Below the pieces are notes generated by a model, which saw nothing but the letters and a program-made list of their open reading frames with translations, was not told the origin of the DNA and did not search any database. DNA of 64,000 nt, from contig OZ023181.1 of assembly GCA_963995505.1 (NCBI GenBank), forward strand, positions 7,725,487 through 7,789,486. Reading direction: 5' to 3'. The translations under genes and the position numbers were made by a program. Below, piece by piece: positions 10,812-21,899 of the stretch (its first letter is position 1; each line of letters begins with the position of its first letter). The stretch comes from Hypericum androsaemum. Its lineage: Eukaryota > Streptophyta > Magnoliopsida > Malpighiales > Hypericaceae.

Positions 10812-13800
10812 TCACTTGATCTCTTCAGGTTTCTTTTCTGTTGCCTCTTCACATTTAGCCTCTGCTTCAACAGCTAGAGGAGGGATTTCTGCTGGAAGTG
10901 ATTCCGGATTCGGTTCAACGGGAGCAAGATCAAGCTTCTCAGGAGGGTCTTCAGATACCAACAGCAGCTCTTCCTTGGCTTCTGCTGCAGGTGTTGGTTC
11001 TATTTCTGGCTGTTCCACGGCTACTTCCTTGGATTCTTCTGCTGGTTTAATTACAGCTTCTAATGTTTCTTCTTTTAATGCTTCAGCTTCTACCGGGGCC
11101 GGTGCTTTCTCGCTGACATCCTCAGTAGGCTCTTTTACTTCTTCATTCTGCAGAAAGAAATGCGCTATTAACCAACTCGACTAATCCTGATTCGTATTTA
11201 TGTAAACTGTGTTTATATGCAAATCAATTATGTATACATGCCAAAGTATAATGGTAATATAGAATTAAAAATGACCGCAAATTATTAGAATATTTTTAAA
11301 AAAATGTCTCTAGAAGATAGTAGGCAGAGGTCAAACAAGATCATTCCAAGTCAAGAACTAAAACTCAAATATAAATCATGCATATTGGAATAATTCCTCT
11401 TTATAAGAGCTGTCGATCACTGGATTGAACAGACCTTGTTTTAGTAACACACACCATAATTTGATTGATAATTATGGATGGTTTTATACCATTATACCCA
11501 TAATTCAGAAATTGATCAGCTTGCACATAATTATGGTTAGTTTTAAAAATATCCTACCAAATATCAGAAATTTCTCTAGTTAACATCTCAAAATGTTATT
11601 CTGAGTGTCAGAAATTTATCTACCTTACATTTTTATTTTGATAAGGAAAAATGTCAACTACACTAAACTGTACAATGAGTACACCCAAGGTAAAGATAGA
11701 CACCTATATAGTTTACATCTTGAAACATTAATGGTGTGAGTAAAGGTGACCACGGTTTGAATTTCAACAAATTTGAATACGAATTTAGATTCGTATGAGC
11801 CGATTCGAATTATAATCGAATCAGATTCAATTAGAAGTCACCCATTGCATCTTCTTATAAGTTTATGAATTTCTTAAACAATGGGCTACGAGACTTTCAT
11901 TCATGAAACAAGATAAAAAGAAACGACATGATAAATAATTTTGGATAAATGCAAATTGCGACATATTTTAATATCATAAATAAGAGTATTTGATGTGGTA
12001 GTATTTGTAGAGACATCATTTAATAAATTTATAACTATTTAGCTTGGAATGAGCGACCATAGTTTGAATTCAGACGAATACAAATTGCAATTCGCAGCAT
12101 TAAAATTATAAAAAATAAGATTCATATTCAATTTGTCTAAAAATAAATTAAGATATAAATTTGTATGAATAAATTCAAATTTGAATCAAATTTTTGATAA
12201 ATCGAATTGATTCCATCTTCATCCCTTAGATGCGGGAGATCTGACGCAGAGAGTAACGCTCATGTCGGGACGATTGTCCCGTAGAGGGGCAGGCAATAAT
12301 TCTAGTTTCGGCCCACACGCCAAGGACACTATAAGCCCACATATTTGATGGGACATCAACAACAGATAACAACCAAACATCCCAAAGTTGCAGGTCCACA
12401 ACCACGTACCAGATGTCACACAGTGATTCTCTAATGCAAGAATTTATTTTTTTCACAGTGATTCTCAAAAAAATTCTGAAGATTAAACTTGACAATTTAG
12501 AACAATTGGAGTTAAAATTCAATCAGTTTTGAATTTCAAGAAAAATAAGCCACACAGAATTCAGATTTCACTAAATTTCCCTAGTTATAGTTGTAATATT
12601 CAAGAATTATTAATTTATGATATTGATGAGACTATTCTTTTATATTAGTTTATAAAAAATTATTATCTTATTAATTTATCAAAATCGCTAATTTTTTGTA
12701 TTCTTCTCAGTTTGAGATTTTTTCCAGAGATATTATAAGTTAATATGAAATCAATTTAATGAGATATTAGTTAGGTATTAATGAATTTTTACAGATTAAT
12801 AAATCAAACACAACAACTTCTCACAAAATTTTCACGCATTCTTCACCAATATGGTGCGAGACCATGGTCCTCCAAATATAATGGACGCATTATATGATAG
12901 ATCTTTTATATATTCAACTCGAAATATTAAAATTATGAATTAAAATTTTGTCATATTTATAAACCAAATATAGTAATTTGCTATAACCACATTGTGAACA
13001 TTTATTTTTCCTTTGTTTTATTAACTGAAAATATACATCAAAAATGATATCTTATATGCTACATACTAGAGATATGTCAAGGCAAACTGGTATTTAATTT
13101 TAAGATAAAATTTTGAACAAAGTTAACGTTACAGTAAATAAGAGATTATATATACTATATGCTCACGATGCGTTTTCCCAAAGGAAAAAACGACCTTAGA
13201 CCAGGCGCATTCACGCCTTTTTACAGCCCCGACCCGGGCCACGTAGGATTAAAAAAAAATTCTAAAACAAAAAGGTGCGATGCCCTCAAATAAAGTGGGG
13301 GCGAAATTCGCCCCCTCGCCCTCGCCCTCGACCCTTATTTTTTTATATTTTTCTATCTAGTTAGTTACACTTGGTACAATATTATTCGTATAAATAAATT
13401 TTTTGGATATTATTTATGTGGTTAAAAAAATTTTGAATTATCTGTGATAAGAAATAATTATAATTTATATAAAATTTTGTATTTTTCAAATCTCTATAAA
13501 TAGAGTCCAACACTAACATATTTTCACACACAATCTCAAATTCTCTCTACTTTTACTATATACTATCTTCTTAATTTTTCTTGTTATATTATTTCTATTA
13601 TGGATCCAAATGATCCTAATTTTCTAAATTTTCAACCATTTGGATCTTATAATCCTTCATCTTTTCCAACTTCCGAAGACAATCCAAACTCTGAATCTTT
13701 TTTTTACTCACAGTTGTCACCAAATCTTCGAGAAAAATAATTTTTTTTACTTTGGCCAAAAAAAATTTCTTGTTATCTTAATTACGGAATAAATATTTAC

Positions 13801-15234
13801 GTATATTTAATATAATTTTTATATAAACAAAAATGAAGTAGATAATATGTGGATGAAAGAGAAATTAATTGTTTATTCTGTGACCTAGGTTGGGGCAGGT
13901 TGCAGATGTAGGTAGAATAAGAGATAATTGGGTTGTGCTGATGTGAATGAGAGAGAAATTAATTGTTTATTCCGTGACCTAGGTTGAGGCAGGGCACGGA
14001 TGCGGATGGTCTTAACAACAAGGTGGGGAGAAACAGCGTAATTGTTAAACTGTCCGTCAGTTCTATTTTTAATATTATAGATGTTTACAAAATTGGAACT
14101 CAATATTTTTTTATAATCATATTTTTATCGTAATTAGGGTTTGAACTCTGCTAACTTTTAACCTATTATTCTCTTATATTATTAGAGTAAGTACTGATTG
14201 ATAGTTCGAACTAAATATTACGATATATAATTTTTTCAGCCGATTTTTTTAGTCGATCTAAGTGTGTGTTAGTTGATGCAGGAACCATTCCTCAATCAAT
14301 GATTATTGGCTTGCCGGTGCTCTAGCTATCTGCAGACGAAAGGCAACAATAACAATTTGGGATGTTCTTTTGGATTCTTGTAACCCCAAAGTAAATTATT
14401 ATCGAGGGAGATGAACGTGGCTGGGAATGCCAATTTAATGTGCTTAACAGAATCGAAGAGGACAAATTTGACCAGATGTGGTCATAATGAAAACTTCAAA
14501 GTAAAACATCACATCAGTGAGTCCCACCTAGTCCTAGAAAATAGTACTACCTACTGCAAAACACAAGGTACACCGAAGTCTGATCAAATCGGTAAAGAAC
14601 TTAAATTCTAATTTTATTCAAAATTTATAAATAAAAAATAGTCCCTAAATAAAATTAATAATACTCGATTTTCAATCAAATAAATTAAAAAAATACTGGA
14701 CTCTCGATATAACCAATAGCTCTCAGCCACCCTGATTACTTTAAGATAAGTAGAATAATTATCTTAATTGAGAGGGGTAATTATAGGGATTATAGTGGAG
14801 CACTTCCTACCATAAGGATCATGATTAAAACCTGTGTATCAATTAACACATGGACAGCCGCCCAATTTTCATATGTCGAGAACAAAATAAAAATTAAGAA
14901 TATGACAACAGAAATATGAAAACCCAGTAACCCTCTAGTAATTCAACATCTATGAAAAACAATTGCGATATTAAGGTTTTCTAATTATTTAAAAAGACCA
15001 TAAAAAAGATGAAGAGATAAATTAACTGATTACCTCTTTGAGCAAAGAGCTAAGGGACTGCCTCTTGTCATCACCAACCTCCAGCTCCCTCTCGACCACC
15101 AACACCTCCTTCTCCTTGGCCTCCGCCACGTCATCTCCGGCCACCACAGCCTCCGTTACAGGTTGCTCGGGAGCCGGCGCGGGAGCCTCAGTATCGTCCT
15201 TCAACCCCTTCGGCTTCGTAGCACAAGCTCCCAT
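10812..15234 (-). CDS. Small acidic protein with MGAC lipid-anchor N terminus (two exons)
   Basis: Exon 1 is 15234-15034 and exon 2 is 11147-10812, giving 178 residues; the 3.9-kb intron has proper GT..AG ends. It starts MGACATKPKGLKD: glycine 2 with cysteine 4 is a classic N-myristoylation plus palmitoylation site, suggesting plasma-membrane attachment. The rest is low-complexity, rich in Glu, Ala, Pro and Val, likely disordered, with no enzymatic domain. A basic/serine patch KRQSLSSLLKE ends exon 1. Plant proteins beginning MGxCATKPK form an uncharacterised family; I infer membership from the N terminus and composition. No function is proposed. The large intron contains a PIF/Harbinger insertion. 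Confidence 0.75.
13199..14011 (+). mobile_element. PIF/Harbinger non-autonomous element
   Basis: Target duplication TTA on both sides (13196-13198, 14012-14014), diagnostic of the superfamily. Imperfect terminal inverted repeats: left GACCAGGCGCATTCACGCC; right, reverse-complemented, GACCATCCGCATCCGTGCCC. 813 bp. Near the right end a segment containing GAGAGAAATTAATTGTTTAT and GTGACCTAGGTTG occurs twice (about 13856-13907 and 13948-13995). It keeps a TATA-like CTATAAATAG near 13494 and a short frame (13600-13740) resembling the start of Harbinger ORF1. Confidence 0.85.
13600..13740 (+). pseudogene. N-terminal stub of a Harbinger Myb-like ORF1
   Basis: A 46-residue frame starting MDPNDPNFLNFQPFG and rich in Asn, Phe, Pro and Ser. 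Plant PIF/Harbinger ORF1 (Myb/SANT DNA-binding) proteins typically begin with such an MDPN..NF leader. The frame ends before any Myb domain, so this is the 5' remnant of the parent transposon rather than a working gene. The assignment rests on composition and context. Confidence 0.55.
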
Positions 15235-18200
15235 GTTGGTAGAATTTAATCAAAGTTCTTTCTCACCCTTCCTTTTTTTTTTCCTGTTCTGTGATTTTCT
15301 TGGGAGGGAGAACGAGAAAAGGAAAAGGGTATTAGTAAGGAAAAGGAGAGATAATTTAAGAAATTTATGCTAACCAACGAAATGAGTTGGTTGCCTCCGA
15401 CATTCGTTCTGTGGTAGAAAAAGAAAAGATTTATATGTATACACAGGCACTATGTCATAGAAAAAGGGTTAAGAGTACCGGAAAAAAGCGAGAAAAGAGA
15501 TACAGCGAGTCGATTTATTTGTTATCTTTTTGTTTAAACTATTCAAAAACGGATCTCACTTATCAATTAATTTAAATTCGAGTCGAGTGATATTTTTAAA
15601 AAATGGATGCCACTTTTCATATGCGGATGCCACTTATCAACTAATTTAAATTCGAGTCGAGTGACATCTTTAAAAAGTAGCAAAATTATTCTAGCAAATA
15701 TTTAATACTAATTCATTTTTAATGAATTTGACGTGTTGATTTATATAAATGTATTTGCATAAATGTACATAATGTATACATATTTTTTATAAGTAGATAT
15801 GATTTTATTGACGTAATAATATTACTTATATTTTACAAATTACAGATGAACCTAGTTTAGAATCCTCGTTCATGAACATATTTATTATAAATGTGGTTGC
15901 AATCCCAAACCTCGCCAAAAATCTAATTATGGTATAATTTATTAGAAAAAAACCGGAATAGTAATGAATTTCCCTTAAGTTTTCAGATTTCTAATGCAAT
16001 TGTTCATAATAGACAAATGCCTTACCAATCTCACAAAGATAACGAGTTATTAAGTTCGTGATTAAGGTCTAGATACCAAATCTAAATATTAGGATACATA
16101 TCAACATATTCAAATAGCCTACTTTTTTTACTATGAGATTTCCAAATTTTAGTATATAAATTACTGTTCTTGTTTTTATATAAATTTGAATTGTTTCATA
16201 TCATATCTCTTATGCTACAGTTAACGTAAAATTACTTTGGGGAAAATAAGTATGTGAACAAGCTGACATGATGAAATTCTATATGTTAGAAAAAGTTAAA
16301 AAAATATTTAATTTTATGTACCTTTCGGAAGTATGATTTTGTTAATTAATATTAATAATCATATGTCGGGCAGGTGACACATGTAGGTGTCACAGGCTGT
16401 AGTCGATTAAAAGGGAGGGAAAACGGTTCCCATTATTTTGTTGAAACTGAAATAGCTTTTATTGTATCGTAGGGAATGTTTGAAAAAAAAAATGATTGGA
16501 TCAATCGAATTAGGATCTGAAAATCTGAACAGGTCAGTTAATGTAGTTGGATCAGACACTCCAAATTCAAGTGGCAAATTTTTTTATAGTACCAGGTCAC
16601 ACCCACAGAAGAATTGAACTCTTAGTTTCCATCAAATCGTAACTATCTTCAGTTATTGGGGTAAGTGCCTTCACAACTAACAAATATTTTAAAAAATAGT
16701 TTATAGAACTTTGGTTAGATTGAAATGATTAGATTAAAATTTTGATGCATGTAAATAATAAATTTTACAACAAATAATATTCAGAACTTTTTGGCTTTTA
16801 ATACTACATATAATTCAAAATAGATTTGTTTTTATATTAAAAAATTTTGGTTGGTGGGGGAAGAGAATGGAAATGATTATGGAATAAAAAGTTGATAGCG
16901 TTTTAGATTAATTGTTTAAGAAAGAGTCCGTTGGGGAGGAATTTTTGCGTTGTGTATTCGTTATGGTTTTTGTTTTTTAGACAGCGAAGCACTAGTGGCA
17001 TTTGAGTTGGCGGGTGGGTCCTAATTACAGGTTGGCCTGGTTAAATTTTAATTATGTAGTACAAAGTATAGGGAGGCAGCCAATTTCGTACTTGGAGCCC
17101 TCATTCGGAAACTTTGATTATTATTTCCGAGAATATGCCTTCCACGATGTTGTTGTTGGGCATTCATAATTAGCAGAATTAGTTTATATTATATTCCCAA
17201 CATTAGCTTTCTAATTTACTGGCGCTTCAGCCATATCGTTATCGCGGGGGTGGGGGGATTTAACGGCTAATATTTAAATATTGAATAGAAAAAGTGGCCC
17301 ATATATGTGCTAGATTAGGCTGGCCTATTTAAATATTTTTCCCTCAAAAAAATATATGTGCTAGATTAGGCTGAGCTATTATGCTGGTATTTTGATACAG
17401 GTAGCATTATTATAATCTAATTATGTCTTACCGTTAACGAAACATAAGGATTGAATTAATGGAGATTACCGTATCACTAATAAAAATGTGACGTATTTAT
17501 TTATAAATGTTAAAAATTTATCAAGTTAATTTTTCTGCTTTTGCAAAAGTGACAATCTCTCCCGGAGAAAAGATTAAAACAGATTACAAAATAATATTTT
17601 AACAGAGGAAGATAAAAACCCCACATTGCACTTGTTTTTTTTTTGTGGAACCCACATTGCACTTGCGACATTGATATTCCCGGAGAAATCAAGAAAGCTG
17701 CAATATACAAAGAGCTTTAAATAATTGAGGAAGATTTGTTTTCTCAATTCTTTAATTTAAATACTTTCAGAAAAATTTACCACTTTTTAAAAATCTCACA
17801 TTTTTAAAATTTGTAAAACGAGGTAGAACCCCGTTACCATCCTACCCACCTTGCCTTGGTAAGTGGTTGGGGTTCGTGGTATCCTTATAACGAGATCGTG
17901 ATGGCCATACGCAATTGAGGGTCTTTATTATTTCCATTATGTTTTTTGCCCAAGTTTGGGTGTATCAAAATCTCAAATCAGCACTCTATACTATTTACCC
18001 GTTGAATCAAGAGTGTAAAAGGGGTTTTCAATTTCAAATTTTAAAGGTCATTACACAAAGCCCAAACCTTACCAAACTCAGTTCTGTGTTTATGCCCGGC
18101 CCATTACAACAAACTCGATACGTTTTGATTGGGCCTCGAGCCCATTAGGGCATGGACATTCAAGTAGATTTTGGTTAGGGATTGGGTAAATTGTCACTTC

Positions 18201-18714
18201 TATATAAAAAAATGTGAGGTGATGTGAGGAAGAAGATGAAGGGATGAGGAAGAAGATGTAAGAGTGTTGAGACTATTAATTTGATAATTTATCGGATTGA
18301 CACATCGTCATCAACAACTTTATCATACTCAATTGTCACTGGCTCACCACGTAAGCCAAAAAATGTAGAACTCCCGGGCAGTCCGCTAAATGATAATTTT
18401 GTATTTTTAAACCACAGAGACTAAAAGCAAAATCAGTCATACCACAAGGTACTAAAGTGCACCAAGTCTTTTCTTAATAGTCAGAACTTTCCCGGAACCT
18501 CTCCTCCATAGAGGAATGCAACTGATGAACCTGCTTATTCTTAAGCATTTTGATGTAGAGAAACTTCCAAGAAACAATTCCCATTTACACTGACAAGTTC
18601 ATCCGAAAATCACTTCTCTGTGTATTGTTGATGTGAATTCCTATTAGAAGGGATGTCTACAACATCAAGAAATCAGGAAACACTAACAAACAGATTGAAG
18701 TAACGACACCAATG
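15235..18714. other. Intergenic: promoter side of the acidic-protein gene and 3' flank of GT-2 gene
   Basis: The first few hundred bases (15235-15400) should contain the promoter and 5' UTR of the minus-strand acidic-protein gene. At 15548-15680 a segment with CACTTATCAA..AATTTAAATTCGAGTCGAGTGA occurs twice in tandem. At 15783 there is another LINE-tail-like TTTTTTATAAGTAGATATG. A short duplication (ATATATGTGCTAGATTAGGCTG) lies at 17303-17325 and 17350-17372. The 17830-18160 stretch is less AT-rich with a 77-codon frame that I do not recognise. No gene is supported. Confidence 0.5.
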
Positions 18715-20340
18715 TCAGCATTGCATAAATGCCATTGAAGAAGGATCAAAACCATTTCCGTCTTCGGTTTCTCTAGATTCTTCTTGATTCGGATACATAT
18801 TCTCGCTCTCTCTATCTTCAGTCGTTGCCGATTCCGGCTGTCGTCCCTCTCCTTGACCACCACCCATCATTTGCATCAGAAGCTCTTCGGGCTTTAGCTC
18901 ATTGTCGTCGACCTTCCGAATCTTGTCTTCGTATAGCGCATCGAGTTGGTTAAAGTAAGGACAGGTTCTTGAATCCCCTGGCCTTTTCTTGTTGCTTTCT
19001 TTTACCCTCTTGAAGTACTTGTTCATATTTTCCCATTTCTCTTTACACCTCCTTGCGCTCCTGTCATAACCGAGCCTTTTCATTTCAGCTGATATCTCCT
19101 CCCACAGAGGCCCTTTCGAAGAGTTAACTTGGTATGCAACATCGAGAGTAGTCCTCAGCCTGATCAAAGTTTCTATTTCTTCTTTGGGCCATCTAGACGA
19201 ACTCAAACGAGAACCTGCAACACCGAAACCACCTGGAGTGTTCACAGCTTTATTTTCCTGCACGCCTTGATTCTCAGAAAACTGTGTAGGAATAGTCAAG
19301 TGTTGAGGCAACTGCACGGAAGAACCTTGCTCCGAGAATTTCTGCAAGAACGAAAGAAGAGCTGCATCTCTGGCAGCTGCAATGGATCTATCACGAGCCA
19401 AAAGCTCACGCTCTCTCTTAATCCTCTCCAATTCCTGCATCTTCCATGATTCCTCTCTTGCCATCCTATCACGCTCGCATTTCTCCAACGTCTCGAAGAA
19501 CTTCTGTTGCAGGCTCTCCTGCTTCTGAATAACCTTCAACAACAAACCCTCCACAAACTCCTTCAACTTCCTTTTTCTTCTGCTCGTCCCTTCAGATTCT
19601 TCATCGCTAGAAGACGACGACTGCGACATGGAGGTGCTTTCAACATAATTCAGCTGCTCCTCCCCCGTCGCAGCAGCAGCAACAGGGGTCTTAACATTAT
19701 CCATTAATGCAGACGTGATGAACAGATTGCTGCTATCCAAACCTTCTAATTGCTCGAAGAACCTATAATTCTTACCGTCTTGTTTCCCGGATCTACCTCC
19801 CTTGGTCCTTCTGTGATACTCGTAGATATTCTCAAACTTCTCCTTGCACTTCTTGGCACTTCGTTTATAACCAAGCTCACCTAGTTTCCTGACAGAGACA
19901 CAGTTCAAACTCTTCATTAAAAAATCCGAAAAACAAAACGCCATAATTCCACATCAAATCCAATTCTTTACCAATTAACCTAGAATCAACAAACCCACTA
20001 AACAACTATTGTCCACCACACGCCGTAAATATCTAAGAGATCTAAGGTTTAGCATTATGACGGTGTAAAATTTACCTTAAAAAAAACTATTGTCCACACA
20101 CGTAAATACAATTAAAAGAATTCCCAGTTATCATAAGAAAAATTAAATAATTTTTGAAGATTATTAGATGGTAATCAAAGCTAACCTAGAAACTTCCTCC
20201 CAAAGAGGGACCTTAACGGCGTCCATCTCAGACCTCAGCCTTAACAGAGCCAAAGTCTCGTGCCTCGGCCACCGGTTACTGGACCGGCTACCCTCTTCCC
20301 CTTTCTCTGGTTCACCGGTAAACCCAGAGCTTCTTCCATG
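18715..20340 (-). CDS. GT-2-type double-trihelix transcription factor, start codon unresolved
   Basis: Exon 2 is 19888-18715; exon 1 ends at 20186 and reads in frame at least from 20340. The product is a nuclear DNA-binding factor of the GT-2/GTL1/DF1 class. The first trihelix begins NRWPRHETLALLRLRSEMD and continues across the intron through GYKRSAKKCKEKFENIYEYH and KNYRFFEQLEGL. A central serine-rich and basic coiled-coil (KVIQKQESLQQKFFETLEKC, ERDRMAREESWKMQELERIK) follows, then the second trihelix (SSRWPKEEIETLIRLR, GPLWEEISAEMKRLGYDRSA, CPYFNQLDALY) and an acidic tail. Two oddities: the first trihelix lacks about six residues between MD and VKVPLW relative to relatives, and the only ATG at the expected site (20339-20337) is in another frame. 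Either a 5' exon is missing, an internal ATG (20226) is used, or the 5' end is mutated. Confidence 0.85.
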
Positions 20341-20529
20341 GAGGAGGAGGAGGATAGAGTGAAAATATTTTACAGCGCCTCTGTTACTAGGCTTTTGGGG
20401 GTAGGTAAAGATAAAGTTTTTTAAGTACGGTACGAATAATTTTGATAAGGCGTAAGTTTTAAATAATAATATATACCAAAAAACGTAACAAAGAGTAAAA
20501 ACATTTTAGCGTCGGATATTAATTAAAAA

Positions 20530-21291
20530 GGGAAACGTTCACTTTAGTACCCTGTGGTATCACAAAAAATCAAGTCAGTACCCTGTAGTTTAAAACATAT
20601 CAATTGAGTCATACTTATTCCAATTAACATCAATTAGAGGCCCGGGCAGCTGCCCGAACCTACCCGACCCCTGCCCGAACTACGTGGCCAGCCACGTCAC
20701 CAAATTTTGATGACGTGGCGCCACGTGGAGAGGAGGAGGAGGAGGACGCGGGGAGGAGGAGGAGGACGCGGGGGGAGGAGGAGGAGGAAGATGCGGGGGG
20801 AGGAGGACGCGGGGAGGAGGAGGAGGAGGACGCGGGGAGGAGGAGGAGGAGGCGGGGGGAGGAGGAGGAGGAGGATGCGGGGGGAGGAAGACGCGGGGAG
20901 GAGGAGGAGGACGCGGGGAGGAGGAGGAGGAGGAGGAGTACGCGGCGGGAGGAGGAGGACGGGGGGAGGACGCGGGGGGAGGAGGAGGAGGAGGATGCGG
21001 GGAGGAGGAAGAGGAGGAGGACGCGGGGAGGAGGACGCGGGGGGAGGAGGAGGTGGGGAGGAGGAGGGAAGGAGATGGATGTCCACGTGGCACCACGTCA
21101 TCAAAATTTGGTGACGTGGCTGGCCACGTAGTTCGGGCAAGGGTCGGGTAGGTTCGGGCAGGTCCGGGCAGCTGCCCGGGCCTCTAATTGATGTTAATTG
21201 GAATAAGTATGACACAATTGATACGTTTTAAACTACAGGGTACTGACTTGATTTTTTGCGATACCACAGGGTACTAAAGTGGACTTTTCCC
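20530..21291. mobile_element. Long-TIR Mutator-like foldback element A with GGA-repeat loop
   Basis: A perfect 9-bp target duplication AATTAAAAA (20521-20529, 21292-21300) flanks it. Arms 20530-20729 and 21082-21291 are inverted copies: AGTACCCTGTGG and AGTACCCTGTAG motifs in each arm, then GGCCCGGGCAGCTGCCCG, then a run of four ACGT-core sites ending CCACGTGG. The loop is a GGA-rich minisatellite with no gene. TSD length and long TIRs point to Mutator-type; no transposase is present. It sits about 190 bp upstream of the GT-2 coding start. Confidence 0.93.
20730..21081. repeat. GGA/GACGCGGGG minisatellite loop of element A
   Basis: About 350 bp almost purely of AGGAGG blocks broken by GACGCGGGG or GATGCGGGG at irregular 15-40 bp spacing; the plus strand is purine-rich. 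Long open frames on both strands here (poly-Arg/Gly/Glu or poly-Pro/Ser) are products of the repeat and not genes. Confidence 0.95.
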
Positions 21292-21899
21292 AATTAAAAA
21301 TTGTACAAAAACATTTATTTGTCGGATTTATCGGTTTGGATTGACCTGTCCCGTACTAGAATAAAAATATCAGAATAGATTCCAAATGTCGAAAATGCTA
21401 AAAGAGTATTTTATGTGGTGAGACTTTATGTACGAGTTATTAAAATGGCAAAGTTAAGTACTTGGGGATAGAAACGGTAGACGTGGCCAGTTTGGTTTTG
21501 TTTTTATAGAATTGTTAAAGAGTATTTTTTTTTGAAATTTAAATTATTTCCACAATTTCGGATTTTAGACGGTCATGAGATTTGATCCTCCCATCTCATA
21601 CTTAAAGACTAATACTGTATCCATCAGACCATACATGAGTTGGTGAATTGTTAAGAGTATGGCCCAGTATCCGACCTTTCTAGCTCTTTTTTATGGTTAA
21701 CAATTCCCTTGTATTATAGCTTAAGTAGTAAAGTATATGAACAAGAGGATATCTAGCTCTTCTGAATGGATCACAAGTCAATCCAGCCGCACCTAATAGA
21801 TTTACAAAATTAGTCCACGACACAGTTTTGTAATCTAGAGATCAAATCAATCTTACAATTTGGTAAATCATACAACAATGATCTAATCTTTATAACAAG

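Larger units (their letters stand above)
11148..15033 (-). other. Large intron of the acidic-protein gene
   Basis: 3886 bp and AT-rich, donor at 15033 and acceptor CTGCAG at 11153-11148. The one element with clear ends is the PIF/Harbinger insertion. The 11740-12220 part has repeated TTTGAAT/GAATTCGAAT-like sequence that may be another decayed MITE, but ends could not be fixed. Confidence 0.6.

Noticed and set aside
10792..11184. Plus-strand 130-codon Ser/Ala/Gly-rich frame
   Set aside because: It is the antisense shadow of exon 2 of the minus-strand acidic-protein gene, which has proper splice sites and a lipid-anchor start.
17915..18148. 77-codon frame as a small gene
   Set aside because: No start context, homology or splicing; composition is consistent with chance or decayed sequence.
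20680..21215. Long open frames on both strands (poly-Pro/Ser, poly-Arg/Gly/Glu)
   Set aside because: Produced by the GGA triplet repeat, which has few stops in any frame; no start context, introns or conserved domain.
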